Assembly (NCBI GenBank): GCA_017562135.1
Contig: QEYB01000841.1
Coordinates: 434,001-498,000, forward strand
Origin: Dipylidium caninum
Taxonomy: Eukaryota > Platyhelminthes > Cestoda > Cyclophyllidea > Dipylidiidae
DNA: 64,000 nucleotides
Reading direction: 5' to 3'
Each line of letters begins with the position of its first letter. The stretch's first letter is position 1. Below are positions 52,765 through 63,385 of this stretch, one piece after another. The notes below the pieces were generated by a model. That model had not been told where the DNA came from. It saw only the letters and a program-made list of their open reading frames with translations, and ran no database searches. The position numbers and the translations under genes are program-made.

Positions 52765-55233
52765 TATTATGTCCAAAATGCAAATCAGCGCCTTACATTT
52801 TATATATAAGAATACGAGCAAACACGGGTGTCAACCTCCCACCCTCTTCCGCCCCCCGCCCCCGCCCCCCACCCCCGCCCCCCCCTTTACCCTTCGTCTC
52901 CCCTCAATTTCGTGTCCTACCAAATCCCTGGCTCTCTGGACTGACCTGCGAACGTTTACATCTGGCCTTTACATCACGCCTTGGTGTCTCATGATTGTTT
53001 TTTTCCAAATTGACCCGCTGTCTGCCACTGGTGGCAAGTTAGCAGCCATATGTAGTAAAACCTACCGCACACACTGCTTCTGCCTCCTTTACTTCCCTTT
53101 AGGATGGTGTCCGTGGGCTTTGCTTCCTCCCTTCACACTGTCAAATCCGCCAGTGTGAACGGAACCAGGTGGTGGACTGTTGACATCGCTCAAAAATTCG
53201 AAAAACACACCGAGAAACAGTGCCTTTCTAAGATTCCGCTTTACCGAAAATAGGCGATTTTACTAGTTAAGAGAAGTGTAAGTCAACTTTCGGTTCAGTT
53301 TTACTATAAATTGCCGCTCTTGAGTAAACTTTGCTGCCTTCTTTTGGCGCTAAAATCGCCGGAGGACACAAAGTGGAGGTGAGAAGTTTACATCGCTGTC
53401 AGAACTACCACCTTATGGCATTGTCATGTTGAACATCTTGACCAAAGCACTTACTGTGTCAGGCTGGTGTGTCGAGAAACCGCCCTCTTAATGTTATTTA
53501 ATTCCGCCTTTGTTATCACCTCATCATCTAAACTTTTGACCACATTGGGTGGTAGCCCTTCTATCATAACACCATTTAATTTAAGTTCTTTCGTGATAAA
53601 TGAAAACCCCACTGAAGGTCTCACACGTTACCGCATAGTGAGGGAGAAGAGGAATTATTATTATGATTGCTTTTGGGGAGAAAGCATCATAAAGTCACCG
53701 TTTGCAGATGTCGGCTGGACTACTGTTAATTAGTCCTCTTTCCTCCTCGTCATTGCGCACTATGGACGGCTTCTTCACTTCTCCTCTGTATGCGTATTTG
53801 GTTATTTGCTCAGTGTGATGTCGGGCTTGACGCGTAAATGTCCCTTACTCTGATAATTGTGTGATACGAAACTCATGCGATCCCCCCTTACTAGGGGGAT
53901 AGTGACGATGATAGTGTAAGTGAAGTATGGCGTGGAAGGTGAAAGGACTTTTCGCCACACAACCATGTGTCTTTGTCTATTTGACATTGAGATGGACGAG
54001 ACGTGGAAAAAAGTTGATTGGAGTCTTTAATTGGCTACTTCACCTCTCTAACATCGTCTGAACTACGCTGGAGGTTATAAAAAGGAAAGAAATAATAAAA
54101 ACATTACAATAGAATGGGGCTCAGTGAAAACGAATCAGCGGCAATGGTGATTAGCATAGTACACGATTGTGGACTCCGAAAAGTCAGTGTAGAATGCGGA
54201 AAAAGTATCATGATTAATAACTCTCCTCCATTTTAGGTAAATAAACGCACCTACTATCAAAGGTGACTTACCAGAATTTAGTGGAGAATTTGGAACACTA
54301 CTCTGGAGAGCATGACAAGCATATCTAGAAAATGTAAATAACTAGCCTGACTGTCAGTTAAGTAACAATTCAAGATACTTTAGAAGAGAGTCATTTGCTG
54401 TGTATGGTCGACCATTTGTAATTACGTGAGAAGGTTTAAGTAGCATTAACTCGCGTCAGAGCATCGCCTTTAATTTCACTAAGGCTATTATTAATGTAGA
54501 AAGACGGAATTTGAAGGCAGAAAACTCAAGGGGATGTTATTGAATCACCTTAAAGAGACCTGAGAAATTGACACTGCGAATTGCCATGGGAAAAAATAAT
54601 ACATGAAAAGCGGTTGATGGCTTTGGTACCATTTGGGGCCCTTTTGGCTCTCAGAACATGAAAAATTTGCATATAAGACGTCCAAGCGCAACCAGTTACG
54701 TTATGAAGCGCATTGCGAAACGGTTATGTGGTTTGCCGCGGTTAAAAAATTAGGCGCGCTGTAATTAGATGAGAGTAAGAGGATGAAATGCGAAACGTTT
54801 AAGAGGACAGTGATAATTACCGTATAAACGGTACGGGCCTTCTGTGTGCTTAATCTCGCAAATAATGATATATCAGCACTTAGCATATAATAGATTGCGC
54901 AACGCAACGAGCAAATATTATAGAGAAAGTAATTAAAACTGATCAAAGATGCAATGTTGAGCACCAAAATAAAATTACGAAGTCAAATCGAACATGTTTC
55001 ATCCTAGGAAAACGGGTCATATTAGTAAGCAAACAGCTTTTGGAAGTTTTGTAAATTCTGAGACCCTAACACCATACCCCAACGTGTTGCTAAACAAAAA
55101 TGTGCATATAAAATTAACTACATGCAGATTTAATTACATAGTTTGCCCAGTTGTGTTACCGGCGGGCATGGCTTTGTATTGTAAGTGTTTAAATCGACCC
55201 GGGATAAGAGCGGGTTTTTCATTCTTCCCTAAA
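52765..55233. other. Intergenic between the TRPC and Hrs genes
   Basis: It starts with a C-rich tract (52848-52886). I see no gene and no clear AATAAA near the TRPC stop. The Hrs promoter should lie at its right end but no element is identifiable. Confidence 0.55.
52848..52886. repeat. C-rich tract, G-rich on the minus strand
   Basis: Runs of five to eight C separated by single bases begin about 85 bases after the TRPC stop. The minus strand has four or more G-runs and fits a G-quadruplex pattern. Confidence 0.8.
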
Positions 55234-55267
55234 ATGTTTCGGAATTCTCGTCTTGAGAAATTAATAG
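55234..55267 (+). CDS. HGS: Hrs exon 1: start of VHS
   Basis: ATG, 11 codons plus one base, donor ATAG|GTAGCT. Encodes MFRNSRLEKLI, continuing as AKSTSELLMDPDW in exon 2. Confidence 0.85.
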
Positions 55268-58200
55268 GTAGCTTTTAGCCTATTTCATGCTCTATCACTT
55301 ATAGCTAAGTCCACCAGCGAGCTGTTGATGGACCCGGATTGGGAGACCAATCTTGCCATATGTGATTTAGTTCGGGGCCAAGAATCAACGTAAGGCATAA
55401 ATTACTTAGTTAGGATCGGATAGGCCGAAAGAAGCTATTAACTGCCTCAAGAAGCGGTTTAACCCAGAGAATCCACACGTTCTAATGCTTGGTCTTTCGG
55501 TATTCATAATTATTAATGCATTATTTAAGGTACTCGAAGCACTGATGAAAAACTGCGGTAAACCTATTCATGATGAAGTTCTAGGAACCGACTTCGTTAT
55601 GAACCTTCTGGAATATACACATGTAACTAACACGGTCGCATATTTTATATAATTCAGGCAAATGAAGAGATTCGATCACGAATATTCGGTTACATTCAAA
55701 ACTGGGAATTTGCCTTTAAAAATAATGAAGATTACCACTATCTTCACGAAGCGTATGACGAAATAAAGCTCTCAGGCTATCCCTTACCACCATTTCATGA
55801 AAGTGAGGCTATGTTTTCAGCCGAAGTTGCGCCTAATTGGAAGGATGGAGAGGAATGCTTCCGTTGTAAATCTACCTTTACCACATTTCGAAGAAAGGTG
55901 AGAAATACGTGCCTGTATACTAATGAGGCGAACTATCCGTATTCGAGTTTTGTTGCATTCGTGTTAATCCATTTCTAACCATACTTATAACGTCTTCGGA
56001 GTGTGGTTGGAAGGGTAGGGTATGTCATTTTAGAATTTTTGTCGAACTACGTTGGGGTTTTTGTATATCATTCTCAGTGATCTGTCATCGGGAATATCGT
56101 GATGTTTTTCACTTCAGCATCACTGTCGCAATTGTGGCAACGTATTCTGTGGAGAATGCACCACTGGTCGAACTGGAATTCCCAGATACGGAATCGAAAA
56201 AGAAGTCAGAGTTTGCGATGTTTGTCTTCATGAACTCGCGCGGTGAGCCTGTTCTGTGCAAGTTTATCAGTTTTATTTCATGTTTTCTGTTTGAATTACT
56301 TCTTAAGTTGCCAATTCAACATATTTTTAACAAAATTTGTACTCACCACTGGAAGTTAAAGTTAAATTGCGGCGCGTCAAACTCTTGACCCGCGCAATAT
56401 CTTAATAGCGTATGACAAGTTGGGTTTAAAATTGTTCAGTCATCCGTGCCTTTAAATGTGCACCAACTTGCTGTTTTTGGTTAGCTTGTCTCTTTCTTTG
56501 TTATCTCCCCTCAAAATGTTCAAGAAGTGAAAAGTCTCATTCGGTTTGACTCTGACTCATAATCGTTATTTTTATGCTAATATTTCCAAATGCATCAACT
56601 TTAACACAAGCCTGACTTATTCGCCAGAGGGCTTTCGTCATTTCTAACTCCATTCATTTCCATCCTGTAAAGCCAGACAATAGCAGTCTTGTGTACTACT
56701 CCGCACTTTATGTAGTCACAGCACCCATATCAATTTTTAGTGATACTTGAAAGGCGAGTTGGTCATTCAGGCTTTGTCTAACACTGGAGTAAACAGTACA
56801 ATTATGTGACTTTTTACCGACTTGAATGACGCTGCCAGCGCTCACTGGTAGTGAGTGTAGATCTGGTTACCCAATGGCAAACGTTTTGCTCCGCTAACAA
56901 GTAGTTGCTCCTGGCAACAGTTATAACAGCTCTCCCGTTACCTCTCACTCTTCTTAGTAGCGTTGTATTCTTCCATCGATGTTCTTTCCAAAACTCAAGT
57001 ATCTCGCCATCTGAATTTTTATTCCACTTTTTAGACCTAGTTCTAGTGGGAACAGCCATCCAGCTCGTAAAAAAGAAGTGAAGGTTTGTCAAATATATTT
57101 CTTCATTGGTACTGTTTTATTTCTACAATCTTTTTATCGGTTTGTAACCGTCTTGTGCTTTCTTTACCCTTTCAAGCATGGAACTTTGCGTGAATTTTTG
57201 AAGGAGGTAGTAAGCCTTAATGTGTTCTCTAGATACTCCGATACCGCGTTTAATCCCGCTACCTTAATTTCTTTCAGAAATTTAATGGTTCTTCAGCGTC
57301 TTCGGTAAAATACCTTAAGTTTTTCTTTACGCTATTAAATAGGACATTTTCTCACGTCGAGCTAAAGCGCTTAGGTGGGATTAACTGAAATTAAATATTG
57401 CCTTTTAACCACTTATTGCTGCAATTGATGCCGTCGCATTTACTTCCGTTTACTTATGTTACTCAAAACTTTGCTAATTGTACCGTTGTCTCTCAATCCG
57501 GTGACTTTAACCCCAGGCGTTGTTGTTTAGTAAATGGGTATTGTGTTTTTATGATCGCAATCCTTTGCCACTTAGCTTCAGTGCTTTCCCATTTGATCAT
57601 ACGAGCACTCACCAACTTGTGGCCTTTCCTTTCATTGTAGTAATGTAACATTTTCAATTGATTTAGTTTATCCGGGACAGAACATTTCTATTTGCCATTC
57701 ATCACACCATAGATTAACTTCCCCACTCGTCTACACCTGTAGATATGCAAATTACTCAAATGTGCTTTAACCTGATTTCTGTTTGAGCTGTTGATTTTGT
57801 CTTGCCTTAATTTGCCAAGATTCTCACTCAAATCGGATATTCATTTTTAAAGGAGTCTTCGCATTCACTCGAGTTTTGACTGATTATTATTAGCAGCAAC
57901 AACAACTGCTACAACAGGCAACGTCAACAAAGACTTCAGCAGCACCATAGGGAACAGGCAGCGAAAGCGGCAAAGGAAAAGGCTTTGCGTTTACAGGAAG
58001 AGGAGGAGTTGCAACTGGCACTAGCTTTGAGCGCCAGTGAGGCTGAATCAAAGCAGAAGCAAAAGCAACAACAACCACAGCCTCAGGTACACAAGACATT
58101 TTTTCTCTTTAACAAACCGAGTTGCCTAGCCAAATGGGCTTTTAGACGAGTTTACCTTCAATACATGATGAAGGCGAACGCCCTTATTTTTACCAAAACG

Positions 58201-61200
58201 CAGTCTTCAGTTAACCTGATTTGTGGCTCCTCCGTGCAATTCCTGGAATTTAATGTAGACTTAACGTACTTTTGACGTATACTTCTCATAGTAAGAACGT
58301 TGCGTTGCGAAAAGAATTTTCCCCTTTTCTTTATTTGCTAAAAACTTGAGCTCGTTTTTTCAACCACATTTGCTACCAAAGCTACTAAGGGAGAGTATAG
58401 TAGAACAAATTTCCCTTCCACTTTGCTATAAGGTAAATATGACAATTGCTTCCTTGACATAAATTCGTATTACGAAGTAACCGAGTATGTCTACTATTCT
58501 CCTCACCCAATTCCATGTATTTTCCCTCATCTTAAGTTTCATAACTTGCATGTCAACTCGCTGACGCTTTGATCCTTGTATCTCTGATCTTTTTCTGGCT
58601 CTATTGTCATGATTTGAGCTTATCCATGTGAAACAACCTGTGTGGTGATTCATTTTGTCACATGGTGCTTATAGAGCCAAAACATAATTTAACGTCGTAA
58701 AGTTTGTCATGTATCATGCGAATTTGCTATCTTTTTCACCTTCGACTTTCCAAAAAACCGGCTCATTTAAGCAGTATTATGTTCCTTGAATTAGTAGGGG
58801 GATTTAACTTCATTAGTAGCTACTCTCCTATAGATTTCAAAGATTTAGTTCGTCTATTTAAATGTTCATCGATCACTTTCGGATTTCAAAACAAACTTCA
58901 TTTCTCTATCCCTTTTTTCCACTTTGATTGGCTTCATCTTCATATGTATTAACAGTGTTTTTGCTTTAATGTTACCCACCTCTGTAGACAAGCCCGGTGG
59001 AGATTAAGAAGCTGTGTTCACGAATTTTTTACCAAAAACAACAACCGATCTTTTGTTTCACCGCCTTCCACTTTTTACCTGTTTGATCAACCAATTGCAA
59101 TGACGTTAGATGAAACATTTGTCGACGGTAGTCATGACGACCCAACTAACTGAGTTTACATTGATCACTGTCAAACGACTGTGCAGGAGCCCTAGTACTT
59201 AATGATGACGTTAGATTTATATAAATTTTAAAAGTACAAGACAATTGATTACATTTTAATAGAGCTAATTTAACAGAGCAACATTAGCTGCACCATTGAC
59301 GAGATTGAGTTTATGCGTGCTGCCTCACACGGTAATAATCTTTTCCGACGTGGTAGAACACAGCACTAGTGCTTGCGACAATTCTTAGTAGGAATATTCC
59401 CAACCCGGAACAGAACAGTTATCTAACGTTGTCAGTATTGCGCCGATTCGTGGAACGCCTACGTTTGATTTTGACGTTTGCATGACTTCAGTGTAACTAT
59501 TTTATCACGTGTCTAAACCGAGAAGAGGATTGGGATAACGCAACCTTTTTATTGCTGGAAGCGGCGACAGTTTGTTTCTTATTCTTTCTTCGTTTCTTAA
59601 TTCAGTACATGATTGTAGTATTTGGTTGGATTTAAGGTCGAGTGCCGTCATCACCATGAGCACTCGTAGTTGTACGGTCAGTAATTTTCTCTTTATGTTG
59701 TGTAATTTTTCGATAATCATGTAGAAAGGCTAATTTTTTATTTATTATCTAGTAAAGGGGAAGTCGTCTTCACAACCTCTGTATCTCCTCTGGTTGTAGA
59801 CTCTCCTAGCTTCACAGCAGCCGAGCTTGCCTACGCCATCGCCCTCCGTCATGCCTCCGGCAGCCTCGATACCACCGCCGTCAGAAGCCCCTAGTGATTT
59901 GGCTACCGAGGTAGATCCCGAATTAGCACACTACCTGAATCGCAATTACTGGGCCGGTCGCGCTGCCGCCACGGACAGCGACTCTTTTGTCACCGGGTTT
60001 AGCCCGTCAGCACCTGCTTTTCCTCCTCCTGTCAATCCTGATTATGTGCCCAGTGTGGCTGATACCACAGTATGTTTCATCATGCATTGTTTAACTGCTC
60101 TATTATCCCCCTCCCACTCTCTGACCTGAGTCCCCTTGTAGACAAAATCATCTTCCAGTGCTGCCACTAAAACCTCCGAGGTAAATTCATCCTGCCTCAT
60201 CATGCGCAATCTGGCATGCTCATACATAGCGCTGTCTAATGCCTAAAAGCTGGATGATTTTTGGTCTGGTCTGATAAATGCGCAGCCTCAGTCTGCACTG
60301 ATACCATTTCGGTAAATTACTGTATGCCTGTCGCGCCGATTCTTGACAGCTTAATGCTGTATAATGAGAAAATTCCATGAATATGGGGGGAGTTTAGGAA
60401 TGGGAATCTCGACAAGGTGGTTGAAGTTAACGCAGTAATTTCAGAAAAATTATGCTACTTATGGTTACAAAAACCTCAATGTTTTTCGAAAAGCGTATCC
60501 GAAATGCGAAGGTCAAAGAACAATTTATTTTTTGTGTTGGTTCTTAAGACCAACAATCATTTACCTCTTCACTGATGGATTCATGGCGCGCCATTCTTCT
60601 GCTCACTTTCAAATGAATTTATATTTTTCTTCTTGTTTGCGCACTTGAACTTGTCTCCGATTGCAAGCATGGCCCAAATTACTGCATACCACCTGATTTT
60701 GTTGTGAATGTTTCGATATAATCTCAACTTTTAGAATGAGAGGCCACAGGAGCTCCAGAAGGCCCTCGCATCTGTAGAGGTACCACCAGAAGGTGGCAAT
60801 CTTCCAGGTGTACCCCCTCTCACCACACCTAAACAGGAGGAATTTCTTGCTGCGCTTCGTAAAAGCCTTGATGTATTCTCCAATCGCATGCGCATTTGTA
60901 GCCAACGTGGCCGACAAGTGGCGACCGATTCGACCCTGCAGGCACTCTTTAAGACTTTGCATCAAATGAATCTACAATTGCTGCAGTACTCCAACGATTT
61001 GGAAACTAGACGAAGTTAGTCTCTCCTCACCAACTCACTCCTTGTTTGTTCGTATTTGATCAAGTGTTACTTTATCATAGCCTGTCTGGAAAAGCTCCAA
61101 GATCAAACAGCACAGATACGCGAAGCACGCGAAGCTTTGGACGATCTTCGCAGGGACTACGCAGAACAGAGACGACGCGAGGAGGAGGAGGCCCATCGTC

Positions 61201-63034
61201 AACGTCAGATTTTGATGATGCAGAAGGTGGAAGTCCTGCGACAACAGAAAAGAGTAAGATTTAGAACTAAATACTTTGAATCATTCGCTTAGTATACATT
61301 ACTAAAGTGTTGAGATCACGGTTAGTCGAAGCGACACTAGTTTGCAATAAAAAAATTCTTCGATTACGTCGAGGTAGCCATGTTTCTCGCGGCCTTGGTC
61401 GATTCTCGTTTTTTCCCCTTTCCTATGTCGATGTATTCACACAGAAGTCATTACTTGGTCCCCCGTAGGCCCCTCTTCTATTTTCTGGATTGTTTTCTGA
61501 ACGGTGTTTCATAACCATTTGGAAACTCACGGCAAAAGTCAACTTCCATGTCGTTTTTAAACCTGTGGCATGTGTATGTGAACTATCAAATACCTTGACG
61601 CCAAATTTCAGGAATGACTTAATATACTTGAAGTGTTAAAACTCCTTGATTAGTCAAACAGGTCTTCCATCAAACAATCAACTTCCCAAAAATGACATTA
61701 ATAATGCGCTTCAGCATGCCATTGAGGCCCAAAACCGTCAGTTGATGGAGCAGTCGATGGCACTCCAACAGCAATACGGCCAATATGGATATGGACAGCC
61801 CCATATTTATACAGGAATGCCCCCGATGATGCCTTATGGCGCTCCTCCCATGGGCTATTCTCCGAGTTCTGACTACTTTGCTCAGCAACACCAGCCTCCG
61901 ATACCCTACGATCCGTCGCTTCAACAACAGCCACAGTCTTCAGGAGAACTTGAACAGCCTACTCCCACTATTGCCGCTGCTAATGCCGTCCCAATTGCCG
62001 CAAACGACGAGACTAGTGAGGAACAGGCGGTAGGTGTACACAAACCGGCGGAGCCCTTCGATATGCAAAGTGGGTGTTCTTTTAACGAACCATCGTTTGT
62101 AGATCTTGAAGTATTTTATTCAAAGCTTTTTTTATATTGTCCGACTTCACCCGACCTCTGTTTCACGCTTTCTTGAAAGTCTAATTGTTTATTCTTGAGG
62201 TCGCGCCATCGTCCTTTGCTTGATACCTGCCAAATCCATTGCTCGCTTTTTTTCATATTTCCTAACTTATTTTTTTAAATCGCTGACAGCATGTATGGCT
62301 TTATTCTCCCGGTTATATCCATATTTCAAAGGTATTTTGCCAGCTCTAGATATCTTAAGACATTGTATTTGAGGAGATCATAAACTCAACTGACTTATGA
62401 CTAATTTAACAGTTGTTTTTTAAATGCAAATTAATTGAATGTACTCTGGTTTGTTGCCACTTACCATTTGTTAATCTCAGTGTTATTATTGCCGATTATT
62501 CCTCCTTATATCTAATCTCTCAACGTTCACGGTAAACGATGGGTGCTCGCACTTGATGTTGCGTCTCATATTCTATGGCATCCGGGGCCCCAGTCGCCGT
62601 ATTGCCTCCAACTTTTGTGATTCCGCTACGGTCTTCTCATCTCTTGTGTTTTTGGACAATTTGTCTATGATTTGTCTCCACTCATGGCGCTGTTTTTTGT
62701 ATGAATCTATCGCGTTTGGTCTGATTTGTGATTGCAATTTTGGTTGTATCTGAAAATAAAATAATTATTGGCGTGGAATCTACGCGCCATAATAGACGGG
62801 GAACTAACTGATTGTCATATAAGCCTCTCTTATGCAGACATAATCCAAGCAATGCCACCGTCAGTCAATCCTCAAATCGAGTATGCCCAACCCAGCGGCC
62901 ATCAAGTTCCACCCGCCTTGATTGAAAAGTTGCCTGTTCCGCCCTCCGACGAGTTGACGCCTCGTTCGCTGCCCGTGGAAGAGTCGAACAGTCAGGTGAA
63001 GCCGCCTACGCCACAACTCATTTGTCTCGAGTGA
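55234..63034 (+). CDS. HGS: Hrs / HGS, ESCRT-0 endosomal sorting protein (about 14 exons)
   Basis: Hrs binds PI3P on early endosomes, captures ubiquitinated cargo with STAM and recruits clathrin and ESCRT-I. Exons seen: 55234-55267, 55305-55389, 55424-55499, 55530-55622, 55658-55897, 56118-56242, 57035-57083, 57894-58086, 59800-60069, 60142-60180, 60735-61014, 61081-61253, 61662-62033, 62838-63034. Domains in order: VHS (about 1-130); FYVE (about 155-215) with WKD, RRKHHCRNCG, RVC and paired cysteines; UIM (EEEELQLALALSASEAE); conserved DPELAHYLNRNYW; helical core (EEFLAALRKSLDVFSNRM); coiled coil; Q/P/Y-rich tail; C terminus QLICLE, a clathrin-box-type motif where other Hrs proteins also end. 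ATG 55234 is chosen because it aligns with family starts; the same frame opens earlier at 54994. Two weak points: an apparent one-base frame break in exon 8, and an unresolved phase mismatch between exons 12 and 13. Confidence 0.92.
55305..55389 (+). CDS. HGS: Hrs exon 2: VHS
   Basis: The preceding intron is 37 nt (acceptor CTTATAG). It encodes ELLMDPDWETNLAICDLVRG, a clear VHS helix pair; donor AAC|GTAAGG, phase 2. Confidence 0.92.
55424..55499 (+). CDS. HGS: Hrs exon 3: VHS
   Basis: The preceding intron is 34 nt (acceptor GGATAG). It encodes KEAINCLKKRFNPENPHVLM and ends GLS|GTATTC, phase 0. Confidence 0.9.
55530..55622 (+). CDS. HGS: Hrs exon 4: VHS
   Basis: 31 codons, VLEALMKNCGKPIHDEVL and on. 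The preceding intron is only 30 nt and has no in-frame stop. Removing it restores family alignment (the ALEVMESVVKNCG position of other Hrs). Donor CAT|GTAACT. Confidence 0.88.
55658..55897 (+). CDS. HGS: Hrs exon 5: VHS end to FYVE start
   Basis: 80 codons after a 35-nt intron. It covers the last VHS helix (IQNWEFAFKN), the linker (FHESEAMFSAEVAPNW) and the first FYVE cysteine pair (CFRC), ending RRK|GTGAGA. Confidence 0.95.
56118..56242 (+). CDS. HGS: Hrs exon 6: FYVE
   Basis: The acceptor TTCACTTCAG is followed by HHCRNCGNVFCGEC and EKEVRVCDVC: the PI3P-binding basic motif and the remaining zinc ligands. Donor GCG|GTGAGC, phase 2. Confidence 0.95.
57035..57083 (+). CDS. HGS: Hrs exon 7
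   Basis: Acceptor CTTTTTAG, donor AAG|GTTTGT; 17 variable residues (PSSSGNSHPARKKEVK) in phase with exon 6. The LPxEYL motif usually found after FYVE was not located here or nearby. Confidence 0.6.
57894..58086 (+). CDS. HGS: Hrs exon 8: Q-rich segment and UIM
   Basis: Acceptor ATTATTATTAG, donor CAG|GTACAC. The UIM frame gives QRQQRLQQHHREQAAKAA, then the UIM. With phase 0 entry the first eight codons read QQQQLLQQ and the frame must slip by one base near GG at 57917-57918 to reach the UIM. The exon is 193 nt; 192 would fit. Confidence 0.8.
59800..60069 (+). CDS. HGS: Hrs exon 9
   Basis: 90 codons between GGTTGTAG and ACA|GTATGT. A Pro/Ser-rich start is followed by the diagnostic DPELAHYLNRNYW. 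Confidence 0.93.
60142..60180 (+). CDS. HGS: Hrs exon 10
   Basis: 13 codons (TKSSSSAATKTSE) between CCTTGTAG and GAG|GTAAAT, phase 0. A 72-nt intron precedes it. Confidence 0.75.
60735..61014 (+). CDS. HGS: Hrs exon 11: helical core
   Basis: Acceptor CTTTTAG, donor CGAA|GTTAGT, out phase 1. It encodes the conserved Hrs core that pairs with STAM: EEFLAALRKSLDVFSNRM, TLQALFKTLHQMNLQLL. Confidence 0.93.
61081..61253 (+). CDS. HGS: Hrs exon 12: coiled coil
   Basis: 66-nt intron before it (acceptor ATCATAG). It encodes LEKLQDQTAQIREAREAL and the REEEEAHRQRQILMMQKVEV coiled coil; donor AGA|GTAAGA, phase 0. Confidence 0.92.
61662..62033 (+). CDS. HGS: Hrs exon 13: Q/P/Y-rich tail
   Basis: A frame rich in Gln, Pro, Tyr and Gly (QQQYGQYGYGQPHIYTGMPP), typical of Hrs tails. 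Possible acceptors at 61654 (phase 2) or 61662 (phase 1); neither fits exon 12 directly, so a small exon may be missing. Donor GTAG|GTGTAC gives phase 1. Confidence 0.75.
62838..63034 (+). CDS. HGS: Hrs exon 14: C terminus
   Basis: The acceptor CTCTTATGCAG enters in phase 1. The tail is Pro-rich and ends in QLICLE followed by TGA. The final LICLE fits the clathrin-box pattern. Confidence 0.8.
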
Positions 63035-63379
63035 GGTCTCGTCTCCTGAGTGCTCTAACTACTTGAATTCACACTAATACACAAATTCAGTTATCTCTTG
63101 TGGCCCATTCTTATTCTTCTTTTCCAAAGTCCCAATTATATTCATTTACTGAGGTTGGTATGCGTGTATATGTGTGGATGTATGGTCGTGGCCTAGTACA
63201 ATTCCTATTGTCAACTGTTGTGTGATTTGTCTTATTTTTTGGTCTTTTTCGAAAAGGACGAATAGTATGATTTTGTTCCTTTACCCTTTTCTACCCAGAA
63301 TTCCCAGGTTTTGGCGACTCGTGCTTTTTTACATTATGCCTTTAGTGGAATCGGTTTGGCCAAGTAGAACAGACGCGGG

Positions 63380-63385
63380 AATAAA
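63380..63385 (+). promoter_or_regulatory. Possible polyadenylation signal AATAAA
   Basis: AATAAA about 345 bases after the Hrs stop codon. Its position is suitable for the Hrs transcript, but a single hexamer is weak evidence. Confidence 0.35.

Noticed and set aside
54994..55233. Upstream in-frame extension of Hrs
   Set aside because: VHS starts at the very N terminus in this family and ATG 55234 fits; the extension has no matching sequence.
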